A stretch of DNA of 64,000 nt from Planctomycetota bacterium (lineage in GTDB: Bacteria; Planctomycetota; UBA1135; GCA-002686595). Positions 1-8,165 of this stretch are shown in pieces. The DNA lies in the NCBI GenBank assembly GCA_016709875.1, contig JADJLZ010000002.1, forward strand, positions 750,669 to 814,668. Reading direction: 5' to 3'. Under the pieces are notes generated by a model. It was not told the origin of the DNA. It worked only from the letters and a program-made list of their open reading frames with translations, and made no database searches. The translations under genes were made by a program, and so were the position numbers. Each line of letters begins with the position of its first letter. The stretch's first letter is position 1.

Positions 1-187
1 TGCGGCCGTGCTCTCCGGTGCGAATCTCCGTGCGGGAGTGCGTCTCGCCGCTGCACGAGAGCCAGACCACGAGCCGCAGCCCCGCGGCGGACTCCTGGTC
101 CGGATTCGTCGGTCGAACGACGACGTGCAGCGTCTTGGGAGGCGCGGGAGTCTGCGCCAGCGCGGTGAGAAGGAGCGCGAGCAGCAT
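1..187 (-). CDS. Exported protein, N-terminal part only (cut by window edge)
   Basis: On the minus strand an ATG at 187 opens a frame that runs off the left edge without a stop (62 codons seen). It begins MLLALLLTALAQ, a short hydrophobic signal peptide, then a proline-rich stretch (TPAPPKT) and a beta-like segment with LHVVVRPTNPD and LRLVVWLSCSG. It starts 46 bases after the stop of the transketolase-family gene, on the same strand, so the two may be co-transcribed. The visible part is too short to place in a family; an extracytoplasmic beta-sandwich protein is the most I can infer. Confidence 0.5.
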   Translation of the reverse strand, partial: MLLALLLTALAQTPAPPKTLHVVVRPTNPDQESAAGLRLVVWLSCSGETHSRTEIRTGEHGR

Positions 188-233
188 GCAGGACAGTCTA
201 CTCCGGCTCGGCTTGCCGGCTACGCCGCGCGCC

Positions 234-2609
234 TCACCCCTGCCAGCTGATCTCCTTGAGCCGCTTCTCGCGGTCCTTCGCGAAGCGTTGCAGGCCGGCG
301 AGGATGCTCGCGGGGTCGATGTGCGCCTCGAGCTTGACCTCGTCCACCGTGCCGCCGGTGCGCCAACGGTCGTCCCAGTCGGGCGTCAGCGCGTACTTCT
401 CCGCAGTCTTGTGCGGCAGCCAGTCGTGCATCAACTTGCGCGCCTGGTTGGCGACGACGGTCGAGTCGAGCCAGTCGCTCTTCGAGAGCACCTGTTCCTT
501 GTACATCGGCGGCTGCATGCGGAAGAGTTCCCAGCTGACCGACTGCACGAGCTTGAGGTTCGGCGCGCTGCCGTCCGCAAATTTGGGCAGCAGCGAGTAG
601 ATCGAGTCGGTCGTGCTCGTGCCCTGCACGATCACGCAGCCTTCCTTCGGCCGCTTGGGATCGTAGTCGCGCAGCACGTAGGCGCCCTTGGCGGCCTCCA
701 TGTAGCTGGGGATGCCGAGCTTCGCGCGGTCGGGCGTGGTCACGTTCGGGCGCGTCAGGTGCAGCGCGACGATCGGCACGTTGCTCGTGAGCGCGGCGGC
801 GAGCGCGGGCGCGACTTCGTTGTGCTCCCAGGGGTGCAGGTTGATGATGTGGCCGTCGGGGAAGAGCTGCGTCGTGCCGGGAGCGAAGATGCCGAAGTGC
901 GTGCGGCTGTCCTCGGCGGTCTCGGGGCCTGAGTGGCCCGCGACCCAGATCACCTTGCCGATCTTGAGCGGGCAGTCCTGTGCCAGCTGGCTGAACAGGC
1001 GCATCATCCCGTACATCAGGTAGCTGAACGAGCCGTAGGTCGAGTGCGCGCCCCAATAGCCGAGGAAGTTCTTCTCGGGTTCGCTCGACATGTTCACCGA
1101 GGCGATGCCGGCCATGATGCCCGAGTTGGTGAACTCGGTGATCTGCTGCGGCAGCAGCGCGCCGGTCGGGTTCTTGGTGCGCTCGTACCAGCCGAAGGCG
1201 TTGTCCTTGTTCTTCAGCGCCTGCGCGAAGCCGTGGATCGAGGTCGACTCGGCGAGGTCCGCGCTGCAGGCGAGCACCAGCGGCCGGCCCATGCGTTCGC
1301 GCGCGAGCTCGTTGGTGTAGGCGCCGAACTTCGCGAAGCCCTCCTTGTTGGCGATCTTCACGCCGGGCGCGGCGAAGAGCTCGGGCGGGAGCTTGTCTTG
1401 CGCGAGCCAGGAGCGGTCCTCGTGCATGTTCGCAGCGCGCGTCGCGGCGGACTTGGGCGCGTCGGCGCCGGAGGGCGAGAGGCGGAAGCCCTCGGGACGC
1501 TTGGGGACGCTCTCGCCGAGCTCGACCAGCGTGTCGGAGAGGTACTCGAGCAGCGCCTGGTCCTTGCGCAGCACGCTGAAGACCGTCTGGAACCACGCGC
1601 GCGTCTGTTCGCGGCAGGCGGCTTCGCCCGGGTCGTTCGTGTCGCCCTGGCCCTGGAAGGCGACGCCGTGGCGCTCGGCGAATTCCTGGCGGCCCTTCCA
1701 GAAGAGCTCGCTGTTGCGCGCGTGCGACTTGCCGTGGCTGGCGTAGTCGAAGCGGTGGTAGCCGCGGCCCTTGCGCGTCTTGACCCACACGCAGCCGGGG
1801 CGGCTCTGCGGGTTCTCGTCGTGCACGACCGCGAGCAGCGCCTTTGCGATCGAGGCGTAATCCTCGCCCTTCTCGGTGCCCGCGACGCGGAAGCCGTAGG
1901 GCTCGAACCAGTCGCGCGGCGTGCCGTGCACGACCTCGGAGTGTGCGCGCGGGTCGATGCCGTGGTCGTTCCAGTCGAAGAGGTAGACGAGGTTGTCGCA
2001 GCCCAAGCCCCAGGCCGAGTGCTTGGTCTCGTGGTGTGCGCCGGCGGTGTGCCCGCCCTCGCCCTCCATCGCGAAGACCTTCACTTCGCCTGCACCGGCG
2101 TGCTTGAGCGCGAGCGCCTCGCCGAGTGCGGCGGGCGCGCCGTGACCCGAGGGCCCGGTGTTGAACTTGAAGAAGAGCGTCTTGCCCTCCATCTCCGCGT
2201 GGCCGGGTAGGCCCTGGTTGTGGCGCAGCGTGAGCAGGTCTTCCCAGACGAGCTGGCGCTCGGCGGCGTGCGGCACGAGGAAGCGCGGGTCCTTGGTGAG
2301 CTCGTGGCGCGCGCGCAATGCCTCGTTGTAGACCGCGAGCATGGCGTAGATCGCCGGGTTCGTGTGTCCGGCCACGAGCACGAAGCGGTCGCCGAAGGGC
2401 GCCTCGGGATGGCGGATGTCCCAGCGCATGCCCGCGCCGAGCGTGGTCGCGACGAGCAGCGGTACCTTCGAGCGTGAGCCGCCCGGGTGTCCCGACTGGC
2501 GCAGGTTGAGCGTCAGGTCGATGCACTGGTCGACGAGGTCGCCGATCTTCTGCCAGTGCTGGAAGTTCTTGGAGAGCTGCTCGAGGGAGGGCTTGTGGAG
2601 GGTCTGCAT
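234..2609 (-). CDS. Transketolase-family thiamine-diphosphate enzyme
   Basis: A 791-residue cytoplasmic enzyme with the order of a transketolase: an N-terminal ThDP-binding domain (RQSGHPGG near residue 40, then MEGEGGHTAG and FDWNDHGID near 165-200), a central pyrimidine-binding domain, and a C-terminal domain. Transketolases move two-carbon units between sugar phosphates in the pentose phosphate pathway. The ATG at 2609 begins MQTLHKPSLEQLSKNF; the frame upstream of it is low-complexity and unlike coding sequence. At about 790 residues it is longer than the usual 620-680. The GDG of the ThDP motif reads GEG here, so it may be a divergent subfamily with a different substrate. A TATCAT -10-like box lies on the minus strand at 2669-2674. 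Confidence 0.85.
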   Translation of the reverse strand: MQTLHKPSLEQLSKNFQHWQKIGDLVDQCIDLTLNLRQSGHPGGSRSKVPLLVATTLGAGMRWDIRHPEAPFGDRFVLVAGHTNPAIYAMLAVYNEALRARHELTKDPRFLVPHAAERQLVWEDLLTLRHNQGLPGHAEMEGKTLFFKFNTGPSGHGAPAALGEALALKHAGAGEVKVFAMEGEGGHTAGAHHETKHSAWGLGCDNLVYLFDWNDHGIDPRAHSEVVHGTPRDWFEPYGFRVAGTEKGEDYASIAKALLAVVHDENPQSRPGCVWVKTRKGRGYHRFDYASHGKSHARNSELFWKGRQEFAERHGVAFQGQGDTNDPGEAACREQTRAWFQTVFSVLRKDQALLEYLSDTLVELGESVPKRPEGFRLSPSGADAPKSAATRAANMHEDRSWLAQDKLPPELFAAPGVKIANKEGFAKFGAYTNELARERMGRPLVLACSADLAESTSIHGFAQALKNKDNAFGWYERTKNPTGALLPQQITEFTNSGIMAGIASVNMSSEPEKNFLGYWGAHSTYGSFSYLMYGMMRLFSQLAQDCPLKIGKVIWVAGHSGPETAEDSRTHFGIFAPGTTQLFPDGHIINLHPWEHNEVAPALAAALTSNVPIVALHLTRPNVTTPDRAKLGIPSYMEAAKGAYVLRDYDPKRPKEGCVIVQGTSTTDSIYSLLPKFADGSAPNLKLVQSVSWELFRMQPPMYKEQVLSKSDWLDSTVVANQARKLMHDWLPHKTAEKYALTPDWDDRWRTGGTVDEVKLEAHIDPASILAGLQRFAKDREKRLKEISWQG

Positions 2610-2744
2610 CGCGGCGGGGGGGTGGCGGGGGACTCGGCTCGACTGGGTGCGGATGGTGCAGCCTGGACATGATAGCGCGCGGGCTCGGACCGGCGGTCCG
2701 AAGGAGTGCGGAGTCGGAGTGAAACCAGGGGAACCCATCGGGGG

Positions 2745-2750
2745 TAAGCT
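2745..2750 (+). promoter_or_regulatory. -10-like box TAAGCT
   Basis: TAAGCT sits 16 bases before the ATG at 2767, with a purine-rich AGGGAG ribosome-binding site between. The same GGTAAGCT/GCTAAGCT core recurs before the gene at 36893. No clear -35 is visible. Confidence 0.35.
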
Positions 2751-2766
2751 CTGCGAAGAGGGAGAG

Positions 2767-4773
2767 ATGAAGACCCAGCGCAAATTGCTCGCGCTCCTCG
2801 CACTCGCCGCGGGAGCGCTCGTGGTTCTGCTCGCCGTCTCACTGCGCGAGCCGGCTGGTCCGAGCGCGGCCCAGCCAGCGCGCGAGAAGGACGAACCCGC
2901 GCGCAAGGCCGAGCCGAGCGCGGAGGTCACGGACGCCGGACTCGCCGAGCTTCCGAGCGCGCGGCTCGTGCAGCTCCCGCACAACGAGGCCTCCCAGCAT
3001 CAGGATGGCCCGCCGGTGAAGGTCGTCGGTCGCGTTGGAGACGAGCGCGGCGCAGCGCTCACCGGCGTCGACATCACCGTCTACGACTCCCGCGGAGAGC
3101 CGCACAAGCCCGAAATGCAGCGCGCGGACTGGTACGAGTGCACGCTGCACGAGCGCGGGCGCACGCTCGTCGTCGCCACGCGCGAGGGCAGCTGTACGGC
3201 AGAGTTGCCCTTCGAGCTCTTCGAATACGACAGCGAGCGGCACATCGACCTCGTGCTGCCGCCGCGGCCCGTGCTGCGCCTGCACGTGCGCGATCGCGAG
3301 GGGAATCCGCTGCCGCGCTTTGCGAAGGGCGGTCCGCTGCGCTCGAAGCTCGTCTCGCTCGCCTCGGTCGAGGAATTGCCCGCGGACTGGAGCGCCGCGA
3401 TGGGCGCCGCGTTCCACACCGAACCGCGCTTGGGGCAGCTCGGCTGGGGAACGTTCGAGCCGACGGACGTGTTGCAATTGCTGGCACAGCCGCCCAAGTC
3501 GCGCACGAATCGCATGCGCAGCCGGGCGCGTGAGCTCCGCCTGGAAGATCTCGGAATGCTGCCTGGTTTCGATCGCGGCGTGCGCCGCGGCTTCGACGAG
3601 GAGAGTTTCATGCGCGGGGTGAGCGGAACGCGCGCGTACTACAAGCACCTCCAGGAAGTGCAAGGCCGCATCGAGGAGGACGAACCCGTCCGGCATCTGC
3701 TCTCCGCGCTGGGCTATCTCGATTCGGAGGGCGGGCTGATCGAAGGCGAATCGCCGCTGCGCGACGTGGTCGGGACGATCACGCTCGCGCACCCGCTGCC
3801 GCTGCGCGTCGGGCTCTTCGCGGCGCAGCGTCCGCTCGAGTGGGCCGAGCCCGTCCCGCTGACCGAAGATCTCGCGTTCAGGATCGATCCTCCCAGTCTC
3901 GACGAGTCGTACCTGCACGTCTGGCTCTTTGCGAGCGACGCGCAGACAGGCGCGCGCCTCCCGCGAGTGCGCGCGAACCTGCATGTCGATTCGCTTCCCG
4001 GGATGCCGGAATACTGGGAGGGGCGCGACCCGAAATTTTCCTCGAAATACGCGGGCACCGAACCGCCGTCCTACCTCGGCGCTCCGGCGGGCTGGCGCTT
4101 TCCCGACGGCGAGGTCACCACAGACCAGGACGGCCGCGCGGACTTCAAGGCGGCGCGCACGGGCTGGTGGAAACTGACGCTCGAGGCCGCCGGACACGTG
4201 CCGGTCTCGACCTGGGTCGAGATCGATCCGGGTGGCGAGAGCTGCCTGGGCTTCTTTCAGCTCGCGCCGCTCGCCACGAGCCACCTCTCCGTCGTGGACC
4301 AAAGCGGGACGGGCGTCGCCGCACACTTCCAGGTCACGCCGCTGCTGCACGCCAAGGACCGCGAGGGCACGCTCGAGAGCTGGGGCTTCGATTCCGACAG
4401 TGGCGGGAGCGTCGATCTGGCGAACGTAGGACGTCAATTCCTGTTGCTGCGCAGCGCGGACCGCGAGTGGGCGATGGAGCCGCTGCTCGTCGAAAACGCG
4501 CAGATGCTGGTCGACAAGTCGCCGCTGCAGGTCGTCCCCGCACGCCATGTGCTCCTGCACTTGCCCTGGCGGCTGCCCTGGGACTCGACGGTGAACATCG
4601 CCCAGGGTCTGACGCGGCCCGTGTACGAGGAGGCCTTCGCCGGCAAGACGCTGCTCGACCTGTGGGTCGGAGACGGGACCTACACGGTGCGCATCACGCA
4701 GGGCGTGACGGCGCTGATGACGGTGAAATTCCGGGTCGAGGGTGCGCCGCAGCTCGTCGAACTCGCGCCCTGA
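2767..4773 (+). CDS. Membrane-anchored exported beta-sandwich protein (carboxypeptidase-regulatory-like)
   Basis: A 668-residue protein. It starts MKTQRKLLALLALAAGAL, an uncleaved signal anchor, followed by an Ala/Glu/Lys-rich linker and then beta-rich modules. VVGRVGDERGAALTGVDITV at about 78-97 is the typical opening of a carboxypeptidase-regulatory-like or prealbumin-like repeat; later segments read TDQDGRADFKAARTG and VVDQSGTGVAAHF. Such domains are non-catalytic, extracytoplasmic and structural or binding. The start is supported by AGGGAG seven bases upstream. It lies just ahead of the ECF sigma fusion gene, whose C-terminal half has the same type of domain; a link between the two is inference. 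Confidence 0.7.
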   Translation: MKTQRKLLALLALAAGALVVLLAVSLREPAGPSAAQPAREKDEPARKAEPSAEVTDAGLAELPSARLVQLPHNEASQHQDGPPVKVVGRVGDERGAALTGVDITVYDSRGEPHKPEMQRADWYECTLHERGRTLVVATREGSCTAELPFELFEYDSERHIDLVLPPRPVLRLHVRDREGNPLPRFAKGGPLRSKLVSLASVEELPADWSAAMGAAFHTEPRLGQLGWGTFEPTDVLQLLAQPPKSRTNRMRSRARELRLEDLGMLPGFDRGVRRGFDEESFMRGVSGTRAYYKHLQEVQGRIEEDEPVRHLLSALGYLDSEGGLIEGESPLRDVVGTITLAHPLPLRVGLFAAQRPLEWAEPVPLTEDLAFRIDPPSLDESYLHVWLFASDAQTGARLPRVRANLHVDSLPGMPEYWEGRDPKFSSKYAGTEPPSYLGAPAGWRFPDGEVTTDQDGRADFKAARTGWWKLTLEAAGHVPVSTWVEIDPGGESCLGFFQLAPLATSHLSVVDQSGTGVAAHFQVTPLLHAKDREGTLESWGFDSDSGGSVDLANVGRQFLLLRSADREWAMEPLLVENAQMLVDKSPLQVVPARHVLLHLPWRLPWDSTVNIAQGLTRPVYEEAFAGKTLLDLWVGDGTYTVRITQGVTALMTVKFRVEGAPQLVELAP

Positions 4774-4846
4774 GGAGCCCCCGGCCGGGTTTTTCCCGGT
4801 TGCGTGCGACAATCCGCGCCTCGGCCGGATCTTCCGTCCGCAAGGC

Positions 4847-5443
4847 ATGAACCCCTCGTCCGAACCGAGCCCCGAGCGCCTGATCGCCGAGCAGGACTGG
4901 GTGCGACCCCTCGTGCAGCGCCTCGTGCGCGATGAGGCCAGCGCCCAGGACGTGCTGCAGTCGACCTGGCTGCGCTCGCTGCGCCAGCCGCCTCGGGCGC
5001 AGGTGGGCAGCCTGCCCTGGAGAAGCTGGTTCGTCCGCGTGGCGCGCAACATCGCTCTGAGACATGGCGAGCGCGAGAGCTCCCGCCGTGAACGCGAGTT
5101 GCGCGCCGCGCGCGCAATTGCCCGTTGCCCTCGACGCACGAGATCGCCGAGCGCGAGGAACTGCGCGCGAAGATCGTCGCGCACGTCCTCGCGCTGCCCG
5201 AGCCGTACCGCACGACGCTCGTCCTGCGCTTCTACGAGGGCCTCGATCCGCGCGAGATCGCGCGCGTGCAGCGCACGAACGGCTCGACCGTGCGCAACCG
5301 CGTCGCGCGCGGCCTCGCGCTCTTGCGCGAGCGCCTCGAGCGCGAACGCGGAAGCGACTGGGTCTCTTCCTGTCTGGCCGTGCTGCCGCTCGGCAGCGCG
5401 CAACTGCTCGTCGCCCACGCGGGTTGGACGGGCTGGGTCGTGA
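4847..5443 (+). CDS. ECF sigma factor, N-terminal part (region 2), frame broken near 5125
   Basis: From ATG 4847 the first ~93 residues read as an ECF sigma-70 region 2: LVQRLVRDEASAQDVLQSTW, then SWFVRVARNIALRHGERE. Sigma region 4 (LPEPYRTTLVLRF... HTH) follows, but one frame over, starting at TTG 5125. A single missing base between 5123 and 5125 would join the two, so residues after ~93 of this frame (to the stop at 5443) are not real protein. The reader should treat this entry and the next as one gene, 4847-7554, unless the frameshift is genuine. ECF sigmas redirect RNA polymerase, often in response to an envelope signal. Confidence 0.65.
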   Translation: MNPSSEPSPERLIAEQDWVRPLVQRLVRDEASAQDVLQSTWLRSLRQPPRAQVGSLPWRSWFVRVARNIALRHGERESSRRERELRAARAIARCPRRTRSPSARNCARRSSRTSSRCPSRTARRSSCASTRASIRARSRACSARTARPCATASRAASRSCASASSANAEATGSLPVWPCCRSAARNCSSPTRVGRAGS

Positions 5444-7554
5444 AAGGCGGAATCGTGGCGAAGAAGATCGAGATCGCGGCGGCGGCGGCGCTGGTGGTGG
5501 TGGCGGGCGCGGTGTGGTTCTCGTGGCCTTCGAAGAGCGAGGTGCCACTTTCAGGCGCGTCGGGCGCCGGCGCAGTCGCGCTCGCGAGCGAGGAGAGGGG
5601 CGTCCCGCTCGCGCTCGATGGGCAAGGCGAGCGGCCGAATCTCGAGGGCGCCGACACACTCGAGGCGCATGCGAATGCTGCGAGTCGTAAACCCGCGGAG
5701 TCGAACGGACTCAGCGCGGCGAGCCGGGGCGTGCGCGTCTTCGGCACCGTGCGCGACGCGCGCGGCGAGCCGATCAATGCCAGCGGCGGGACGTTTCAGC
5801 TGAGCTTCGGCGGCGCTCCCGTGAACTCGGACGTGCCGATGATCGCCTTCTACACGGTACAGCCGACGGTGGTGACGGACCGTCAAGCGCGCAGCGTGAT
5901 CACCATCGAGGGAGCCGATGGGCGTCTCGAAGGCACGCAGCCGAGCGCGTCGCAGGCAACGGGCTCAGGCGAGTCCGAGACAGTCACTCTTGCAGGATCA
6001 GGACAGCCCGCGATCACCGATCCAAACCTCGCCGCATTCGATCGACTCCTGACGGAACGGCTCGTGAACAGCCTGATTCTTCAGGGCTCGACGCGCATCG
6101 TGTTCGCCGATTCCGAGGGCTGTCAGTTCACGGCCAACACGAATTTCGACAGCACCTACAGCGCCGAGGGACTGCACGCCGGCACGTGGCACACGATCGT
6201 CACGCACGACGGCAAGCTCTGCCGCCGCCAGGATTTCGAGATCGAGAAGGAGGAGCACCAACACAAGCTGGACATCTCGCTCGACGACCCGCTGCAGGTA
6301 CGTGTCCGGCTGCGCACGCCCGACGGACGAGAGCTGGGCGAGGCGATCGCCGCCGACCCCGAGCTCGCCGCGCACGTGGCGCTCTCGCCGGTCGCGCTGC
6401 GACCCGGATCCGCCGCGCGCTCCCTGCCTGACGGCGACAACCAGAGCTACGGCTGCGGAGCCTACCAGGCTCGCGCGCAACTCGACGAGAAGCGGTGCGA
6501 GGAGCTCGGCGATGCGTCCGGTGTGCTGACGATCACCGAGGCGCCGCCGCTCGAGATCGGCCTTGCGATGTGCGGCCAACTGATCGCGCGCCGCCCGCTC
6601 GCGCCCGGTCAGGAGGAGGTCGAGTTCGTTTTCTCGCTCGAGGACCTGCGCCACTTCTTCGCCACGCTGATCGTGCACGTCGTCGACGCGCAGACGCATG
6701 CGCCGATCGCCGGCGCGAGCGTATCGATCGAGGGCGTCCGGACCGCGGTCGATACGCCGTCGATCGCGCCCGGGACGACCTCCGTGGGGCGCATCGTCGT
6801 AGGCCGGCGTCTCGCCGACCCTGCACAAGGCGACAACACACAGCCCGCGAACACAGACCCAGCCGCTGCCGATGGTGCGGGAGTCTCGGCGGAGGTGACC
6901 GGCGCCGACGGCGTTCTGCGCGTCCCTTGGGTCATGCCCGGGAAGCGGCGCGTCCTCGTGACCGCGCAGTCCTACTCGGCCTTCAGCGGCCGCCTCGAGA
7001 TCGAGGACCGGGGCGAGTGCGATCTGCGCCCGATCGAGCTCACGGGTCACGCGCGCATCAGCGGTCGTATCTTCGATTCGGACGGCAAGCCCGTACGCGC
7101 GCGCTTGCAGCTCGTTCCGCTCGAGCGCTTCGAGGAGGCGCGTGAGGATCTCGCGGGCACTTTCTGGGAGAGCTCGGAGACGGGTGCGTTCGAGATCCCG
7201 CACCAGCGGCGCGAGCGCTACGTGCTGCGTTCGGCGGAGGGCGAGGGCGTGCTCACGCCGCTGGCGCTGGATGCGTCGCAGGGCGACGTCTGCGATCTCG
7301 AGTTGCGCCTCGTCACGCCGGCGCGGGTACGGCTGAACCTGACGCGCGAGCCCAAGGAGGGGGCCGAGCTGCGCATCACGACCGCGGCCGGCCTTCCCAT
7401 GCTCGAGCGCGATCTCTCCGGGCTCGCGCCGGTCGAACTCTCGCTCGCGCCGGGTGCGTACCTTGCGGAAGTGCGCGAAGGTCCGCACAAGGCGGGCAGC
7501 GTGCGCTTCGTGGCGCAGCGCGAGGCGCAACGGGTGGTGCTGACGCTGGATTGA
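5125..7554 (+). CDS. ECF sigma region 4 fused to a membrane segment and exported beta-sandwich domains
   Basis: The frame begins with sigma region 4: LALPEPYRTTLVLRFYEGL, then the helix-turn-helix around DPREIARVQRTNGSTVRNRV. It continues without a stop into a hydrophobic segment (KIEIAAAAALVVVAGAVWFS, about residues 112-131), then some 670 residues of extracytoplasmic character. Carboxypeptidase-regulatory-like starts are seen at VFGTVRDARGEPI, LIVHVVDAQTHAPIAGA and RISGRIFDSDGKPVRA. With the N-terminal part at 4847 this makes a membrane-tethered sigma factor of about 900 residues. TTG 5125 is only where the frame opens, not a believable start. Sigma factors with long C-terminal extensions are known in Planctomycetota; what the periplasmic part senses is unknown. 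Confidence 0.7.
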   Translation: MPSTHEIAEREELRAKIVAHVLALPEPYRTTLVLRFYEGLDPREIARVQRTNGSTVRNRVARGLALLRERLERERGSDWVSSCLAVLPLGSAQLLVAHAGWTGWVVKGGIVAKKIEIAAAAALVVVAGAVWFSWPSKSEVPLSGASGAGAVALASEERGVPLALDGQGERPNLEGADTLEAHANAASRKPAESNGLSAASRGVRVFGTVRDARGEPINASGGTFQLSFGGAPVNSDVPMIAFYTVQPTVVTDRQARSVITIEGADGRLEGTQPSASQATGSGESETVTLAGSGQPAITDPNLAAFDRLLTERLVNSLILQGSTRIVFADSEGCQFTANTNFDSTYSAEGLHAGTWHTIVTHDGKLCRRQDFEIEKEEHQHKLDISLDDPLQVRVRLRTPDGRELGEAIAADPELAAHVALSPVALRPGSAARSLPDGDNQSYGCGAYQARAQLDEKRCEELGDASGVLTITEAPPLEIGLAMCGQLIARRPLAPGQEEVEFVFSLEDLRHFFATLIVHVVDAQTHAPIAGASVSIEGVRTAVDTPSIAPGTTSVGRIVVGRRLADPAQGDNTQPANTDPAAADGAGVSAEVTGADGVLRVPWVMPGKRRVLVTAQSYSAFSGRLEIEDRGECDLRPIELTGHARISGRIFDSDGKPVRARLQLVPLERFEEAREDLAGTFWESSETGAFEIPHQRRERYVLRSAEGEGVLTPLALDASQGDVCDLELRLVTPARVRLNLTREPKEGAELRITTAAGLPMLERDLSGLAPVELSLAPGAYLAEVREGPHKAGSVRFVAQREAQRVVLTLD

Positions 7555-7630
7555 GCCACCCTGCGGGCACCACTCAGCGATATCGGGCGGAATGAATGGC
7601 GCGCAATGCACGCCGGAGCGAAAGACGGCG

Positions 7631-7636
7631 TACGAT
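7631..7636 (+). promoter_or_regulatory. -10-like box TACGAT
   Basis: TACGAT lies 49 bases before the lipoprotein ATG at 7686. The paralogous lipoprotein gene at 12830 has the same hexamer 34 bases upstream, which supports both. No good -35 is seen. Confidence 0.35.
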
Positions 7637-7685
7637 CGTCTGCAGCCAAAAACTCCACGCACACCCCGTATACCCAGATCCACTC

Positions 7686-8105
7686 ATGAAGCTGTCCAAT
7701 CTCGTTCTCCCCCTCGCACTCCTCCTCGGCGCCTGCGGCGGAAGTGAAGGGTCCTCCACCGGCGTCCAAGCCAGCGACGCAAAGGGACTCGTCAATCAGG
7801 CCAAGGACAAGGCCTCGTCCATGCTCGCGGACTTCCAGAAGTCCTCGGAAGAGAAGCTCGCCTCGGTCGACACCACCCTCGAGTCACTCAAGCAGAAGGC
7901 AGCAGCGGCGGCGGAGGAGAACAAGCCGGAGCTGGAGAAGCTCGCAGCGGACCTGGGCGAGAAGAAGGCGGCAGTGATGGCGAAGCTCGCCGAGCTCAAG
8001 GACGCGAGCGGCGAAAAGCTCTCGGGCCTGATGAAGGAAATCGAGCCGAAGATCACCGAGCTGGTGCAGTCCGCGAAGGACGCGCTGGCCAAGCTCAAGG
8101 AGTGA
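7686..8105 (+). CDS. Small coiled-coil lipoprotein
   Basis: A 139-residue protein with a type II signal peptide: MKLSNLVLPLALLLGAC, lipobox LGAC with the lipidated Cys at 17. After a Ser/Gly linker the rest is a Lys/Glu/Ala heptad-like helix (KEEKLASV, LESLKQKAAAAAEENKPELE, LAKLKE at the end), so an envelope-anchored coiled coil is expected. The ATG at 7686 is chosen because it opens the signal peptide; an in-frame upstream extension to 7596 has no such feature. A gapless paralog is encoded at 12830-13219, on the far side of the ABC/M1-peptidase genes. Function unknown. Confidence 0.8.
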   Translation: MKLSNLVLPLALLLGACGGSEGSSTGVQASDAKGLVNQAKDKASSMLADFQKSSEEKLASVDTTLESLKQKAAAAAEENKPELEKLAADLGEKKAAVMAKLAELKDASGEKLSGLMKEIEPKITELVQSAKDALAKLKE

Positions 8106-8122
8106 ACGGCCCGCAGACGCCA

Positions 8123-8153
8123 GGGTGCAGGTCGCCGCGTCGACCTCGCGCCC
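8123..8153. terminator. Hairpin between convergent genes
   Basis: AGGTCG (8129-8134) pairs with CGACCT (8141-8146) over a six-base loop, and outer GGG/CCC bases can extend the stem. It lies in the 60-base gap between two convergent stops, where a bidirectional terminator is expected. There is no T-run, so termination is only a suggestion. Confidence 0.3.
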
Positions 8154-8165
8154 TGATCGTGCGGC

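Noticed and set aside
4774..4846. Terminator after the gene at 2767
   Set aside because: CCGGGTTTTTCCCGG can pair over a T loop but has no T-run after the stem, and the next gene may be co-transcribed.
5110..5135. Programmed ribosomal frameshift in the sigma gene
   Set aside because: No slippery heptamer or stimulatory hairpin is visible at the break; a missing base explains it more simply.
2839..5418. 859-codon open frame on the minus strand
   Set aside because: It lies opposite two well-supported plus-strand genes and has the Arg/His-rich composition of antisense frames in GC-rich DNA.
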